64,000 bases of DNA from Loktanella salsilacus (GTDB taxonomy: Bacteria > Pseudomonadota > Alphaproteobacteria > Rhodobacterales > Rhodobacteraceae). The stretch spans positions 1 through 64,000 of the forward strand of contig NZ_FOTF01000002.1 in NCBI RefSeq assembly GCF_900114485.1, written 5' to 3'. This document shows positions 35,933-46,602 of the stretch, in pieces. Made by a program: the position numbers and the translations under genes. Within the stretch, counting starts at the first letter, position 1. Every line of letters starts with the position of its first letter. The notes under the pieces are model-generated. The model saw only the letters and a list, made by a program, of their open reading frames with translations, was not told the origin of the DNA and ran no database searches.

Positions 35933-36493
35933 ATGAACATCCTGAAAACAAGCACCGCCGCAATCGCACTGACCGTCGCTGGTTCCATGGCATTCGCTGA
36001 AAGCCACGTCACCGCAGACGAGGCAATGGAAAACGACGCAGCACAGGTCGAGCAGTCGGTCGAAGGCGCAGCAGACGCAACCGGCAACGCCGTGTCTGAC
36101 GCAGCAGAGTCGGTCGACGATATGCAGAACTTTGACCTGAGCACGTCGGAAAACCTGATCCGCACCCGCGATATCGTTGGCGGTGAAGTGTGGCGCATGG
36201 ACCCCGAGGCCGACAACGTCACATGGACGGAAAACGGCACCTATGAAGGCACCGGCGAAGGCTGGGAGCGTATCGGCTCTATCGAAGACATCGTGCTGTC
36301 CAAAGACGGCCAGATGATCGGTATCGTCGGTGAAGTCGGCGGCTTTCTGGGCCTTGGCGACAAAATGGTCCTGATGCCCGTCGAGAACGTGCGCCTGACC
36401 GCAATCGACGATGGCCAGTATGCGTTCGTCACACAGATGACGCAGGAAGACATCGAAGCAGCGCAAGACGTTGACGAAGGCTTCTGGGACTAA
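35933..36493 (+). CDS. Secreted PRC-barrel domain protein
   Basis: The 186-aa protein has a clear signal peptide (MNILKTSTAAIALTVAGSMAFA, cleaved after A-F-A). An acidic helical stretch (residues 24-70) follows, then a PRC barrel: LIRTRDIVGGEVWRM, GSIEDIVLSKDGQMIGIVGEVGGFLGLGDKMVLMPVENV and a C-terminal acidic tail. It should act in the periplasm, perhaps binding membranes or RNA/protein partners; the task is unknown. ATG 35933 is preferred over ATG 35927 because TAGGAG directly abuts the latter. A terminator follows, so it is monocistronic. Confidence 0.87.
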   Translation: MNILKTSTAAIALTVAGSMAFAESHVTADEAMENDAAQVEQSVEGAADATGNAVSDAAESVDDMQNFDLSTSENLIRTRDIVGGEVWRMDPEADNVTWTENGTYEGTGEGWERIGSIEDIVLSKDGQMIGIVGEVGGFLGLGDKMVLMPVENVRLTAIDDGQYAFVTQMTQEDIEAAQDVDEGFWD

Positions 36494-36518
36494 TCTTTAG
36501 GGTCCGATTGACGACAGA

Positions 36519-36545
36519 GGGGTGGCTTCGGCCGCCCCTTTTTCG
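36519..36545 (+). terminator. Terminator after the PRC-barrel gene
   Basis: ggggtggc (36519-36526) pairs with gccgcccc (36531-36538) with a ttcg loop and one G-T pair, followed by six T. It is a standard rho-independent terminator. Confidence 0.85.
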
Positions 36546-36633
36546 TTCTAAGGTGACAAAAAAACGCGCTGCGTCAAATTGCGGCCTTAATACACGCCTA
36601 GCGTGTTCGGTGAAAAAGACACAGGAATCTGAC

Positions 36634-37407
36634 GTGACCGAACCGCGCATTGCTCTGTTCGTTGATGGCGACAATATCAGCCCGGTACATGCCGATCTTA
36701 TTCTGAAGGCTGTCAAACGGCGTGGCCGTGTTGATGTCTCTCGCGTTTATGGACAGGCGAACCGGACATCCGATTGGCTAACTGCGCCTGGGTTTCGCAT
36801 GATCCATGCTGGGTGCGGAAAAAACGCAGCTGATGTTTTGCTTTGCATCGACGCGATTGAAATGGCGATAACCGGGGTGTGGGATACATTTGTGATTGCG
36901 ACGTCCGACGGCGATTTTACGCATCTGGTGCAACGATTGCGCGAACGTGGAATGACCGTCTGCGGGATCGGAGAAGCGAAAGCCCCGATATCCTTTCGGA
37001 CCGCGTGCAGCGATTTTGTTCAGGTCGGTGCACAGTCGAAATCTGCGGCAAAACCTAACGTGAGCCCAGAGATAAAAACTGAGAAACCTCCAGAATTACA
37101 GCCTAAACCAAAATTACCAGATCTGAGCTGTTTCGGGCAAATTTCCAAATTGGATCACGATATTATCTACATGATGATGTCGCAGAAAACTCCGGCCCAA
37201 GGGATGAAGATCACCGACGTAAATATTCGAATGAAATTCGATTTAGGGGTTCTGATTGGCGCAGTTGAAGAAAAGACCTGGCGAGCGTATTTTTCAAAAC
37301 GGCCCGATCTTTATAGCCTTGATCCCAAAGGCCCAGATGCAAAAGTCCGATATCGAAAACCAGCGATTTCTAGAGCATTCCAATCCGTAACCCTTGCTGC
37401 CGAGTAA
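36634..37407 (+). CDS. NYN-domain protein (LabA/DUF88-like) with C-terminal helical domain
   Basis: The 257-aa protein starts RIALFVDGDNISP, the NYN signature of PIN-like RNases, with acidic residues in VDGDN (about residue 12), NAADVLLCIDAIEM and IATSDGDFTHLVQRLRERG. Together these form the metal-binding pocket. A Lys/Pro-rich linker (about residues 130-160) leads to a C-terminal domain with WRAYFSKRPDLYSLDP, reminiscent of the winged OST-HTH/LOTUS domains often fused to NYN. GTG 36634 has AGGAA before it; earlier in-frame starts run into the terminator. The DNA is visibly more AT-rich than its neighbours, suggesting transfer or low expression. An RNA-cleaving or RNA-decay role is expected. 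Confidence 0.8.
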   Translation: MTEPRIALFVDGDNISPVHADLILKAVKRRGRVDVSRVYGQANRTSDWLTAPGFRMIHAGCGKNAADVLLCIDAIEMAITGVWDTFVIATSDGDFTHLVQRLRERGMTVCGIGEAKAPISFRTACSDFVQVGAQSKSAAKPNVSPEIKTEKPPELQPKPKLPDLSCFGQISKLDHDIIYMMMSQKTPAQGMKITDVNIRMKFDLGVLIGAVEEKTWRAYFSKRPDLYSLDPKGPDAKVRYRKPAISRAFQSVTLAAE

Positions 37408-37426
37408 CCACCCATCACCCACAAAA

Positions 37427-37458
37427 AAGCCCGCCGCGCAGTGCTGCACGGCGGGCTT
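37427..37458 (-). terminator. Terminator of eno
   Basis: aagcccgccg (37427-37436) pairs with cggcgggctt (37449-37458), with an inner gcag/ctgc stem. On the minus strand the hairpin is followed by a run of T (37423-37428 read as A on plus). It lies 16 bases after the eno stop. Confidence 0.8.
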
Positions 37459-37473
37459 CGCTTAGACTAAACC

Positions 37474-39680
<2,207 letters not shown>

Positions 39681-39737
39681 AGCCGGACTCCAATTCAGGA
39701 ATGTTACAGGTGGGTTACGCCCCGGCCGCGCAATTGC

Positions 39738-40187
39738 CTAGTCTGGATCGCCGCTTTTTTGCACCTTTGCCGTGTTTCGCGGCGCAATGCGCTCGCCGAA
39801 CAACGACAGGCGGTGGCCCACCAGACGATAGCCAAGGCGCTTTGCAATTTTGTCCTGCAGCGCCTCGATTTCTGGGTCGACAAATTCGATGACCTGTCCG
39901 GTGGCCATGTCGATCAGGTGGTCGTGGTGGGCGACGTCTGCCGCCTCGTACCGCGCGCGGCCATCGCCAAAGGTGTGCTTTTCCAGGATGCCTTTTTCCT
40001 CGAACAACTTCACCGTGCGGTACACCGTTGCAAGAGAGATGCGCGGATCAACCTGCGCGGCGCGCGCGTGCAAGGCTTCGGCGTCGGGGTGATCGCTCGC
40101 GGCGTCCAGCACGCCGGCAATCACCCGCCGGGGGGCGGTCATGCGCAGGCCCGCTGCGGCGGCGCGGGTCAAAATCGAAGTTGTCAT
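39738..40187 (-). CDS. Fur-family metal regulator, Mur type
   Basis: The 149-aa DNA-binding repressor has a winged helix (LRMTAPRRVIAGVL, HARAAQVDPRISLATVYRTVKLFEEKGIL) and the metal-sensing HHDHLIDMATGQVIEFVDPEIEALQ. No Cys occurs anywhere, so the structural CxxC zinc site of many Fur proteins is absent, as is usual for alphaproteobacterial Mur. In this group the protein usually answers to manganese more than iron, hence Mur rather than Fur. It could equally be named fur. It is divergent from the TerB-like gene. Confidence 0.87.
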   Translation of the reverse strand: MTTSILTRAAAAGLRMTAPRRVIAGVLDAASDHPDAEALHARAAQVDPRISLATVYRTVKLFEEKGILEKHTFGDGRARYEAADVAHHDHLIDMATGQVIEFVDPEIEALQDKIAKRLGYRLVGHRLSLFGERIAPRNTAKVQKSGDPD

Positions 40188-40333
40188 GGCAGGAATCCCC
40201 CGGGAACTGACTTATGGTCTTAGCGTTATTCCGCCAGATCGGCCACCGATGTGATGACATCTGGCTGCAATTCCCATGGCAAAGTGTTGGCCCCCGTGCC
40301 AGCCTGCCGCAAAGTTTAACCGGAGGACGTCAC

Positions 40334-41083
40334 ATGAGCCTAATGAAAACACTAACCCGCGTCGCTGTCGGCATTGCTGTCGCAAAAGGGGCCAGCGCCC
40401 TGACACGCAACGCGCGTGCGGGCAAATCGGGCACGATGCTGGATGATTGGATGGCCCCAAAGGGCGGCACATCGGCGTCCACTGGCAGCGGTATGGGCGG
40501 CGGTTTGGGCGGTCTTTTGGACAGCTTGCAGGGCAAGCAGACCGGCGATCGGCGCACGCAGCCGTCCTCTGGCGGGTTGCAGGATATGCTGGGCGGTTTG
40601 GCTGGCGCTGGCGGTCTTGGCGGGTTGCTGGGCGGTTTGGCCGGCGGGGCCAGCGGCGGCGGTTTTGGCAAAGCGCTGCAATCGCAATTCGACACCACGC
40701 CAGAGCCTGCACAAGAGCCGACCGCTGACCAAGAAGGCCTGGCCGCTGTGATGCTGCTGGCCATGGTGCAAGCGGCGCAGGCTGACGGGCATCTGGACGA
40801 CACCGAACGTGGCCGCATCATGGACCACCTGAACGAGGCGACACCGGCAGAGCGTGCCTTTGTCGAACAGGCCATGGCGCAGCGCATGTCGGTCACCGAT
40901 CTGGCCGCCCGCGTCCCCGCAGGCGCAGAGGCGCAGGTCTATTCCATGGCCGTCATGGCGATTGATCTGGACCACCCCGCAGAGGTTGATTTCCTGCGCG
41001 GTTTCGCAGACGAGCTTGGCCTGCGGTCCGGCGATGTGAACGACATTCACGCCCAGATGGGCGTGGTGCCGCTGTATAGCTAG
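40334..41083 (+). CDS. DUF533 / TerB-like protein with Gly-rich N-terminal half
   Basis: The 249-aa protein starts MSLMKTLTRVAVGIAVAKG, a short hydrophobic stretch. It has a Gly-rich segment (residues 40-115, many GGL repeats) and a C-terminal TerB-type helical domain: EGLAAVMLLAMVQAAQADGHLDDTERGRIMDHLNEATPAERAFVEQAM, then a SMAVMAIDLDHPAEVDFLRGFADELGL motif with acidic residues that may bind metal. ATG 40334 has GGAGG 7 bases upstream; a longer frame exists but lacks support. Family members (YebE-like) are stress-related membrane-associated proteins of unknown task. Confidence 0.85.
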   Translation: MSLMKTLTRVAVGIAVAKGASALTRNARAGKSGTMLDDWMAPKGGTSASTGSGMGGGLGGLLDSLQGKQTGDRRTQPSSGGLQDMLGGLAGAGGLGGLLGGLAGGASGGGFGKALQSQFDTTPEPAQEPTADQEGLAAVMLLAMVQAAQADGHLDDTERGRIMDHLNEATPAERAFVEQAMAQRMSVTDLAARVPAGAEAQVYSMAVMAIDLDHPAEVDFLRGFADELGLRSGDVNDIHAQMGVVPLYS

Positions 41084-42057
41084 AACCAGCGCAGCCAGCG
41101 CATGACGGCGGCAGATACGACGCCGATCACCGCCATGCCGATGCACAACAGCAAAAAGGCATGCCCGCTTTGAACGCCGGGCATGCCGCCGACATTGACC
41201 CCGAAGAGGCCGGTCAAGAAGCCAAGCGGCAGAAAAATCGCCGCCACAACGGACAAGCGATAACCGTTCCGTTCCAGCCGCATATTTTGCACCGTATCCA
41301 GATGGTCCGACATCGCTGTCAGGCGGTCGTGCACCTCTGACAGCTCTTCTAGCGCCCAGCGGCACCGGCTGGCGGTATCACGCAGGCGGTGGCGCAGATC
41401 GTCCTTGATCAGGTCGGTATTCAGTTGGGCGACCTGCGTCAGCGCCTCGGCCAAAGGGGCGACATGGCGGCGGAACTTGATGATTTCACGCCGCAGCGGT
41501 GCCAGATCGTCCAAGGGCGCGCGGTCATGCTCGTAAACATCGTCTTCCATGTCGTCGGCGGTGTCTTCACGGGCAAAGGCGATGTCTTCGAGCCGTTCCA
41601 CCAACCCTTCGGTGATGCGCGCGAGCATGTGGCCGGGGCTGTGGGGCGCGTTATTATCCAGAACCTGCGCGCGCAGGTCTTCTAACGCGAAAATCCGTTG
41701 ACGGCGCACGGTGATGATCAAATCGGCGGTCATCCAGATGCGCAGGGACACCATGTCGGCGGATTCCTCGCCCGCGTTCAGGTTGATGCCGCGCAGGGTC
41801 ACGGCCATGCCGTGCCCGTCGTAATCTAGCCGCGGCCGGGTTTTATCGGCCAGCAAAGTGCGCCGCGCCAAGCCGGGCAGATATTGCGCCGACCAACCGG
41901 GCAGGGCCAGATCGGACAGATCGAAATGCAGCCAGCGATAGGCCGCGCCGCTGGCCGGGACAGCTTGCAGGTCGGACGCCGGGCGGGCGGTGCCGTCGTC
42001 CCAGATGTCAAAGGCGGACAGGGGCGTGAGGGTCGAGGATTCGTTATTTGTGTCCAA
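41080..42057 (-). CDS. zntB: ZntB-like CorA-family zinc/cation transporter
   Basis: The 325-aa protein has a cytosolic alpha/beta funnel (residues 1-255) and two C-terminal helices with the LFGVNVGGMPG loop. The GVN signature (instead of GMN) is that of ZntB, which moves zinc with protons. The length is normal and the N-terminus (FDIWDDGTARPASDLQ) is soluble. ATG 42057 overlaps the phzF gene by 14 bases, so it ends the nhaP-phzF-zntB operon. Its end overlaps the TerB-like gene by 4 bases on the opposite strand. Confidence 0.88.
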   Translation of the reverse strand: MDTNNESSTLTPLSAFDIWDDGTARPASDLQAVPASGAAYRWLHFDLSDLALPGWSAQYLPGLARRTLLADKTRPRLDYDGHGMAVTLRGINLNAGEESADMVSLRIWMTADLIITVRRQRIFALEDLRAQVLDNNAPHSPGHMLARITEGLVERLEDIAFAREDTADDMEDDVYEHDRAPLDDLAPLRREIIKFRRHVAPLAEALTQVAQLNTDLIKDDLRHRLRDTASRCRWALEELSEVHDRLTAMSDHLDTVQNMRLERNGYRLSVVAAIFLPLGFLTGLFGVNVGGMPGVQSGHAFLLLCIGMAVIGVVSAAVMRWLRWF

Positions 42058-42892
42058 AAAACTGCCCCTCCATCACGCGGACGGCTTGGCCAGAGATCGT
42101 CACACCAGCGGCGTGTGCGCGGGCGTGAATAACCGACGGGCGGCCCATATCGTCGCCTTGGTGGATCGTCAGGTCCTGCGCCGCGCCTGTCACATCAAAC
42201 AGCAAAGCGGCAAGGGCGGCCGCGGCGCTGCCGGTAGCGGGATCCTCTGGAATATTGTCGAGGGGGGCAAACATGCGGGCGTGGATCAGATCATCCGCCA
42301 CGACATAGGCAAGCACGGCGAAATCGAACTTGCTGGGATAGCGCGCCGCACCGATGCGCATGGCGGCCACATCAGGTTGGCAGCGCGACAGCGCCGCGCG
42401 GTCCGTCAGTTGCGCAATGACAAACGGCACGCCGACGCCCGCCTGCACCGGGGCGTGAACCTGCACCGCGATATCGTCCGGCGCCAGCCCAAGTGCGTCC
42501 GCCACAAGGGCCACATCCGGCGTATTATCGCGCGTCAAAGGCACCGTGGCGGTGAATTGCGCCCGGCCATCCGCAACGCTGCACGGCACGGGGCCAATCC
42601 CCAGCTCTAGCGTCATATCTGCAGGAAAGCCGATATCCGCCAGCGCGATAGCCGTGCCAATCAAGGGGTGGCCCGCAAAGGGCAGCTCTAGCGTTGGTGT
42701 GAAAATCCGTACCTTGGCGGTGTTTCGCAGATCGTCCGGGGGGTAGACAAAGGTGACCTCGGAAAAGTTGAACTCTGCCGCGATGGCCTGCAATTTGTCC
42801 TGCGGCAGCGCCTCTGCGTCGGGGAAAACCGCCAGTTGGTTGCCGCCAAAGGGGGTGTCGGTAAAGACGTCGTAGACAAGGTATGCGGTCAT
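42044..42892 (-). CDS. PhzF family isomerase/epimerase
   Basis: The 282-aa protein has two similar halves as in diaminopimelate epimerase folds: YLVYDVFTDTPFGGNQLAVFPDAEALP and FNFSEVTFVYPP with the catalytic Glu near residue 45, then FAGHPLIGTAIAL and EDPATGSAAAALAALL. Members have varied isomerase substrates; a phenazine role is not implied. ATG 42892 overlaps the nhaP stop by 4 bases; the upstream extension lies inside the antiporter gene and is rejected. It is the middle gene of the antiporter operon. Confidence 0.9.
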   Translation of the reverse strand: MTAYLVYDVFTDTPFGGNQLAVFPDAEALPQDKLQAIAAEFNFSEVTFVYPPDDLRNTAKVRIFTPTLELPFAGHPLIGTAIALADIGFPADMTLELGIGPVPCSVADGRAQFTATVPLTRDNTPDVALVADALGLAPDDIAVQVHAPVQAGVGVPFVIAQLTDRAALSRCQPDVAAMRIGAARYPSKFDFAVLAYVVADDLIHARMFAPLDNIPEDPATGSAAAALAALLFDVTGAAQDLTIHQGDDMGRPSVIHARAHAAGVTISGQAVRVMEGQFFGHK

Positions 42893-44145
42893 GGCAGCAG
42901 CTCCGGTTGCGGGTTCACATGGCGGGCCAGCCGCGCGACGGTCAAACCTTGGACGATGATGGAAAACACGACAACCATATAGGTTGCGGTCAGGATCACG
43001 GGCTTCCATTCGCCGTCAGGTAGGGAGAGCGCCAGCGCCACGGAAATCCCGCCCTTTAGCCCGCCCCAAGTCATGATGCGGATCACACCCGTGCTATAAT
43101 CGCGGAACGGGCGCAGCAGGGTGATCGGGACGGCCACGGCCAGGAACCGCGCGAAAAGGCCCAGCACGATGGCGGCAAGGCCCGCCATGACATTGGCTGT
43201 GTCAAAGACGATGGCGAAAACTTCGACCCCGATCATCAAGAACAGCACCGCGTTCAGGATTTCGTCGATCAGTTTCCAAAACGCCTCTACGTATTTGCGG
43301 GTTTCCTCTGACATGCCAAGGCGCGTGCCGACGTCGCCGATTAGCAGACCTGCGCAGACCGCCATGATCGGGGCTGACACATGCAGCGCGACTGCCAGTT
43401 CGTAGCCGCCGAACGCTAGGCCAAGGGTCAGCAGAACCTCTAGCGAATAGTCGTCGATATGGCGCATGACGCGAAAGGTCAGGAAGCCAAGGACAAGGCC
43501 CAATGCCGCGCCGCCGATGGCTTCTTGTGCGAATAAAGCTGTGGCCGAGGCTACGCTGGTGTCGCTATCCCCATGCGCCGCCCCGGTAAACGCCGCACCG
43601 ACAAGGATAAGATAGACGACATAACCGACGCCGTCATTAAACAGGCTTTCCCCCGCAATTTTGGTTTCCAGCGATTTGGGCAGGTTGGTTTCGCGCAAAA
43701 CGCCCATCACGGCGACCGGATCCGTTGGGGAAATCAGCGCGCCAAACACCAGCGCCACCAGCAGCGGCATGCCCGTCACATAGGCAAAGCCGTAGCCCAC
43801 CACGGCTGTCGATATCGCAATGCCCATCGTCGCCATCAGCGTGACCGTCGGCCATTCGCGTTTCAGATCAGAGGTTTTGACATGGAGCGCGCCCGCAAAC
43901 AGCAGCAGTCCTAGCATGCCTTCCAACAAGGCATCCGAAAACTCGATCCCCACAACCTGCGCGCGGATCGTGTCCGCGATGCCAAGGGACGGCACAATCA
44001 GGTCCAGCCCCATCATGATGACAGAGGCCAGCAGGGCAACGATCAAGATGCCGATGGCGGACGGTAATTTGAGCACAAGGTAATTGATCGCGCCAAAGGC
44101 CCCGGCCAATACAATCAGGGTAGAGGCGATTTGCAGCAGGGACAT
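42889..44145 (-). CDS. Sodium/proton antiporter (CPA1, NhaP type)
   Basis: The 418-aa protein has 12-13 membrane helices. The ion-binding regions are VFGALISPTDPVAVMGVLRE (two Asp/Glu sites in the discontinuous helix) and GESLFNDGVGYVVYL (ND motif, near residue 168). There is no long cytosolic C-terminal tail. The protein exports Na+ in exchange for H+, relevant to a marine lifestyle. It is the first gene of the operon with phzF and zntB. Its promoter lies in the short 42-base gap to the GNAT gene end, or upstream within it. Confidence 0.92.
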   Translation of the reverse strand: MSLLQIASTLIVLAGAFGAINYLVLKLPSAIGILIVALLASVIMMGLDLIVPSLGIADTIRAQVVGIEFSDALLEGMLGLLLFAGALHVKTSDLKREWPTVTLMATMGIAISTAVVGYGFAYVTGMPLLVALVFGALISPTDPVAVMGVLRETNLPKSLETKIAGESLFNDGVGYVVYLILVGAAFTGAAHGDSDTSVASATALFAQEAIGGAALGLVLGFLTFRVMRHIDDYSLEVLLTLGLAFGGYELAVALHVSAPIMAVCAGLLIGDVGTRLGMSEETRKYVEAFWKLIDEILNAVLFLMIGVEVFAIVFDTANVMAGLAAIVLGLFARFLAVAVPITLLRPFRDYSTGVIRIMTWGGLKGGISVALALSLPDGEWKPVILTATYMVVVFSIIVQGLTVARLARHVNPQPELLP

Positions 44146-44187
44146 GGCGGCTCCGATCAGCGGTTAACCTTGCCTATCACGGCGATT

Positions 44188-45057
44188 TTACCCTCGCCAC
44201 CCCGGCAGACGCGCCCATGTACCCCCTAAAAGCTGTGCAGTAGCGCCGCTGCCCAGCTTGAACCGCGCCAAACCCGGGGCGTTCTGCGTATCCAACGTGC
44301 CAAGGTCCAATTGCGCCACCCCCATCGCGGCTAACCTGCGGGCGGCGTCGATCAGCAAAGCATGATGCGCGCGCAGGACGCGTCCGCGCGGACCGGACCA
44401 GCCGATCTGATAAGTCGCCATCGTGCCGTGCCGCAAGAACAACATCGCGGCGACTGGGGTGCCGCCTTCGCTGGCGGTCATGATCAGCGCGTCGCCGGCA
44501 TTCGCCTGCGCATAGGCGAGCGACAGCGCATGGGGCAGGGCGCGGAACCGCTTCGCCCGTTGCTGCGCCAGATCGGCGTCCAGTAACCAGCCATCGCGGG
44601 ATGGGCACAGAATCCGCTGCCGCAGCCGCAGGCCCGCCGCCATGCCCTGCCGCGCGGCGTTGCGCCATTTGCCAAAGGCGCGGTCCAGTTGGGCGTTCGG
44701 GTCCGCATCTAACTGTAAGATCGCAGCCGTGGCGGGGGACATGATCTGCACAAACCCCGCTTGGCGCATGACCTCTGCATCGCCGGGACCTGCATTCACC
44801 AGATGCAGGCGGGCCGCGCGCAGCGCTGTGGCGCGGTCGCAGATACTGAAATCAGGGGAAAACACCGGGCCGCGCGACGCAAAGCGCATATGACCCAAAC
44901 CGCGCACCGCGCGGCGCACAACAAGAACCTGACCGCAGCCTTGCAACGGTTCAATCCCGGCATCGCGGCCCAGCAGGGTCAACGCCTGCGCAAAGCCGGG
45001 CGACTGCTGCAATGGCAGGGGGTGATCGATCAAATCGGTGGCGGGGCGCATCAACAT
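44188..45057 (-). CDS. GNAT/FemAB-like acyltransferase family protein
   Basis: The 289-aa protein resembles FemAB/GNAT double-fold proteins. Visible parts are FAQALTLLGRDAGIEPLQGCGQVLVVRR, the LQLDADPNAQLDRAFGKWRNAARQGM helix and the second GNAT half ALSLAYAQANAGDALIMTASEGGTPVAAMLFLRHGTMATYQIGWSGPRGRVLRAHHALLIDAARRLAAMGVAQLDLGTLD. The C-terminal GARFKLG-like segment (GLARFKLGSGA) matches FemAB folds. The substrate is unknown; aminoacyl transfer to cell-wall or lipid precursors is possible. ATG 45057 begins MLMRPATDLIDHPL. It stands alone. Confidence 0.8.
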   Translation of the reverse strand: MLMRPATDLIDHPLPLQQSPGFAQALTLLGRDAGIEPLQGCGQVLVVRRAVRGLGHMRFASRGPVFSPDFSICDRATALRAARLHLVNAGPGDAEVMRQAGFVQIMSPATAAILQLDADPNAQLDRAFGKWRNAARQGMAAGLRLRQRILCPSRDGWLLDADLAQQRAKRFRALPHALSLAYAQANAGDALIMTASEGGTPVAAMLFLRHGTMATYQIGWSGPRGRVLRAHHALLIDAARRLAAMGVAQLDLGTLDTQNAPGLARFKLGSGATAQLLGGTWARLPGWRG

Positions 45058-45127
45058 GGCCGCCGTTAAATCAATCGAAACCTAAGGTCCGATTAATAGC
45101 GTCAATGATAATGACGTTAGGATTGCC

Positions 45128-45250
45128 ATGATGACACCGCGCAAAATCCACGGCGTCGCGGCCGCAGCGCCGCGTCTTACAAAAATTGCGGCGGCCATAT
45201 TAGCCGCCGCAACCTGTTTGCCGCTTCTGATCTATGTGCTGCTGACTTAG
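45128..45250 (+). CDS. 40-aa predicted single-span membrane peptide
   Basis: The peptide starts [19 protein letters not shown] and then has the hydrophobic run [21 protein letters not shown] to its C-terminus, so the N-terminus would be cytosolic and positive and the C-terminus in the membrane. ATG 45128 (or 45131) follows an AGGA site at good distance. Its TAG overlaps the tyrS stop on the opposite strand by 4 bases. I recognise no family; the pattern of a basic head plus one hydrophobic segment is consistent with a real small protein, but proof would need conservation. Confidence 0.5.
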   Translation: MMTPRKIHGVAAAAPRLTKIAAAILAAATCLPLLIYVLLT

Positions 45251-46497
45251 GCCAGCCGCACCAGCGCGTGACGCTTTTTACCAGCCGACAGCTTGATCGG
45301 CGCGGCCAGCATGTCTGCCGTCACCATCAGGCCTGCATCTGTCAGCGGCTCATCATTCAGGCGGGCACCGTTGTCGGCGATCAGGCGCTTTGCCTCTTTG
45401 CCGGATGCGGCAAGGCCCGCGCGCACGATGATCTGGGCGATGGACATGCCATCACCCAGCTCTGCTGCCGTCAGGTCGAGCGTTGGCAGATCGTCACCGA
45501 CGCCGCCTTGCTCGAACACTTCGCGGGCGGTCGCCTCGGCGGCCTCGGCTGCGGCGCGGCCATGCAGCAGGGCGGTGACTTCGTTGGCAAGGATGATCTT
45601 CGCCGCGTTGATGTCAGCGCCTTGCAGGGCACCCAGACGGTCGCATTCCGCGACAGGCAGTTCGGTAAAGATTTTCAGGAACTTCGCCGTGTCCGCATCC
45701 GTCGTGTTGCGCCAGAACTGCCAGAAGCCATAAGGGGCCAGCATGTCGCCGTTCAGCCAGATCGCGCCGCCTTGGCTTTTGCCCATCTTGCGGCCATCGC
45801 TGGTGGTCAGCAGCGGCGTAGTCAGGCCAAAAATCTCGTTATCCAGAACACGGCGCGTCAGGTCGATACCGTTGATGATATTGCCCCACTGGTCCGATCC
45901 GCCCATCTGCAACACGCAGCCATAGCGACGGTTCAGTTCTAGAAAGTCGTAGGCCTGCAGAATCATGTAGTTGAATTCAAGGAACGACAGCGATTGTTCC
46001 CGGTCGAGGCGCGATTTCACCGATTCAAACGCCAGCATCCGGTTCACACTGAAATGCCGCCCGATATCGCGCAGGAAATCGAGGTAGTTCAGCTGGTCGA
46101 GCCATTCTGCGTTGTTCAGCATGATCGCATCGGTCGCGCCGTCGCCGTAGGACAGGTATTTGGCAAAAACCTGACCCATGCCGTCGATATTGGCCTGAAT
46201 CTGCTCTGGCCCCAGCAAGGGACGCTCGTCACTGCGGAAGGACGGATCGCCCACCTTGGTCGTGCCGCCGCCCATCAGGGTGATCGGCTTATGGCCGCAT
46301 TTTTGCAGCCAGCGCAGCACCATGATGTTCATCAGATGGCCAACATGCAGTGACGCCGCCGTGGCGTCATAGCCGATATAGGCGGGAACCACACCGTTGC
46401 TCAGGGCGTCATCAAGGGCTTGATAGTCGGTGCAATCGGCTAAAAAGCCACGCTCCATCATCACAGCCATGAAGTCTGATTTCGGGTGGTAGGTCAT
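45247..46497 (-). CDS. tyrS: Tyrosine--tRNA ligase
   Basis: The 416-aa class I synthetase charges tRNA-Tyr. The HIGH-type motif is HVGHLMN near residue 52, the KMSKS motif is KMGKSQGG near residue 238, and substrate motifs [24 protein letters not shown] and [11 protein letters not shown] are present. A C-terminal S4 RNA-binding domain is seen ([18 protein letters not shown]). ATG 46497 begins [18 protein letters not shown]. It is divergent from anmK with a 105-base gap that carries two imperfect direct repeats of GGCTAAGGG. Confidence 0.96.
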   Translation of the reverse strand: MTYHPKSDFMAVMMERGFLADCTDYQALDDALSNGVVPAYIGYDATAASLHVGHLMNIMVLRWLQKCGHKPITLMGGGTTKVGDPSFRSDERPLLGPEQIQANIDGMGQVFAKYLSYGDGATDAIMLNNAEWLDQLNYLDFLRDIGRHFSVNRMLAFESVKSRLDREQSLSFLEFNYMILQAYDFLELNRRYGCVLQMGGSDQWGNIINGIDLTRRVLDNEIFGLTTPLLTTSDGRKMGKSQGGAIWLNGDMLAPYGFWQFWRNTTDADTAKFLKIFTELPVAECDRLGALQGADINAAKIILANEVTALLHGRAAAEAAEATAREVFEQGGVGDDLPTLDLTAAELGDGMSIAQIIVRAGLAASGKEAKRLIADNGARLNDEPLTDAGLMVTADMLAAPIKLSAGKKRHALVRLA

Positions 46498-46602
46498 GTC
46501 TTGTTCCCATTCTCGTGGCGGGGCATCAATAATCCGGGCATCAATAGCGGTGCGCTCTGGTAAGGGCTAGTGGCTAAGGGCCAGAGGCTAAGGGAAATAA
46601 CC

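Noticed and set aside
36508-36633. N-terminal extension of the NYN protein
   Set aside because: The first 42 codons of the longer frame overlap a terminator and read as low-quality sequence; GTG 36634 has a proper ribosome site.
46498-46602. Repeated GGCTAAGGG units between tyrS and anmK as a regulatory array
   Set aside because: Only two near-copies plus a partial one occur over 35 bases, without symmetry or motif support, so they may be chance slippage.
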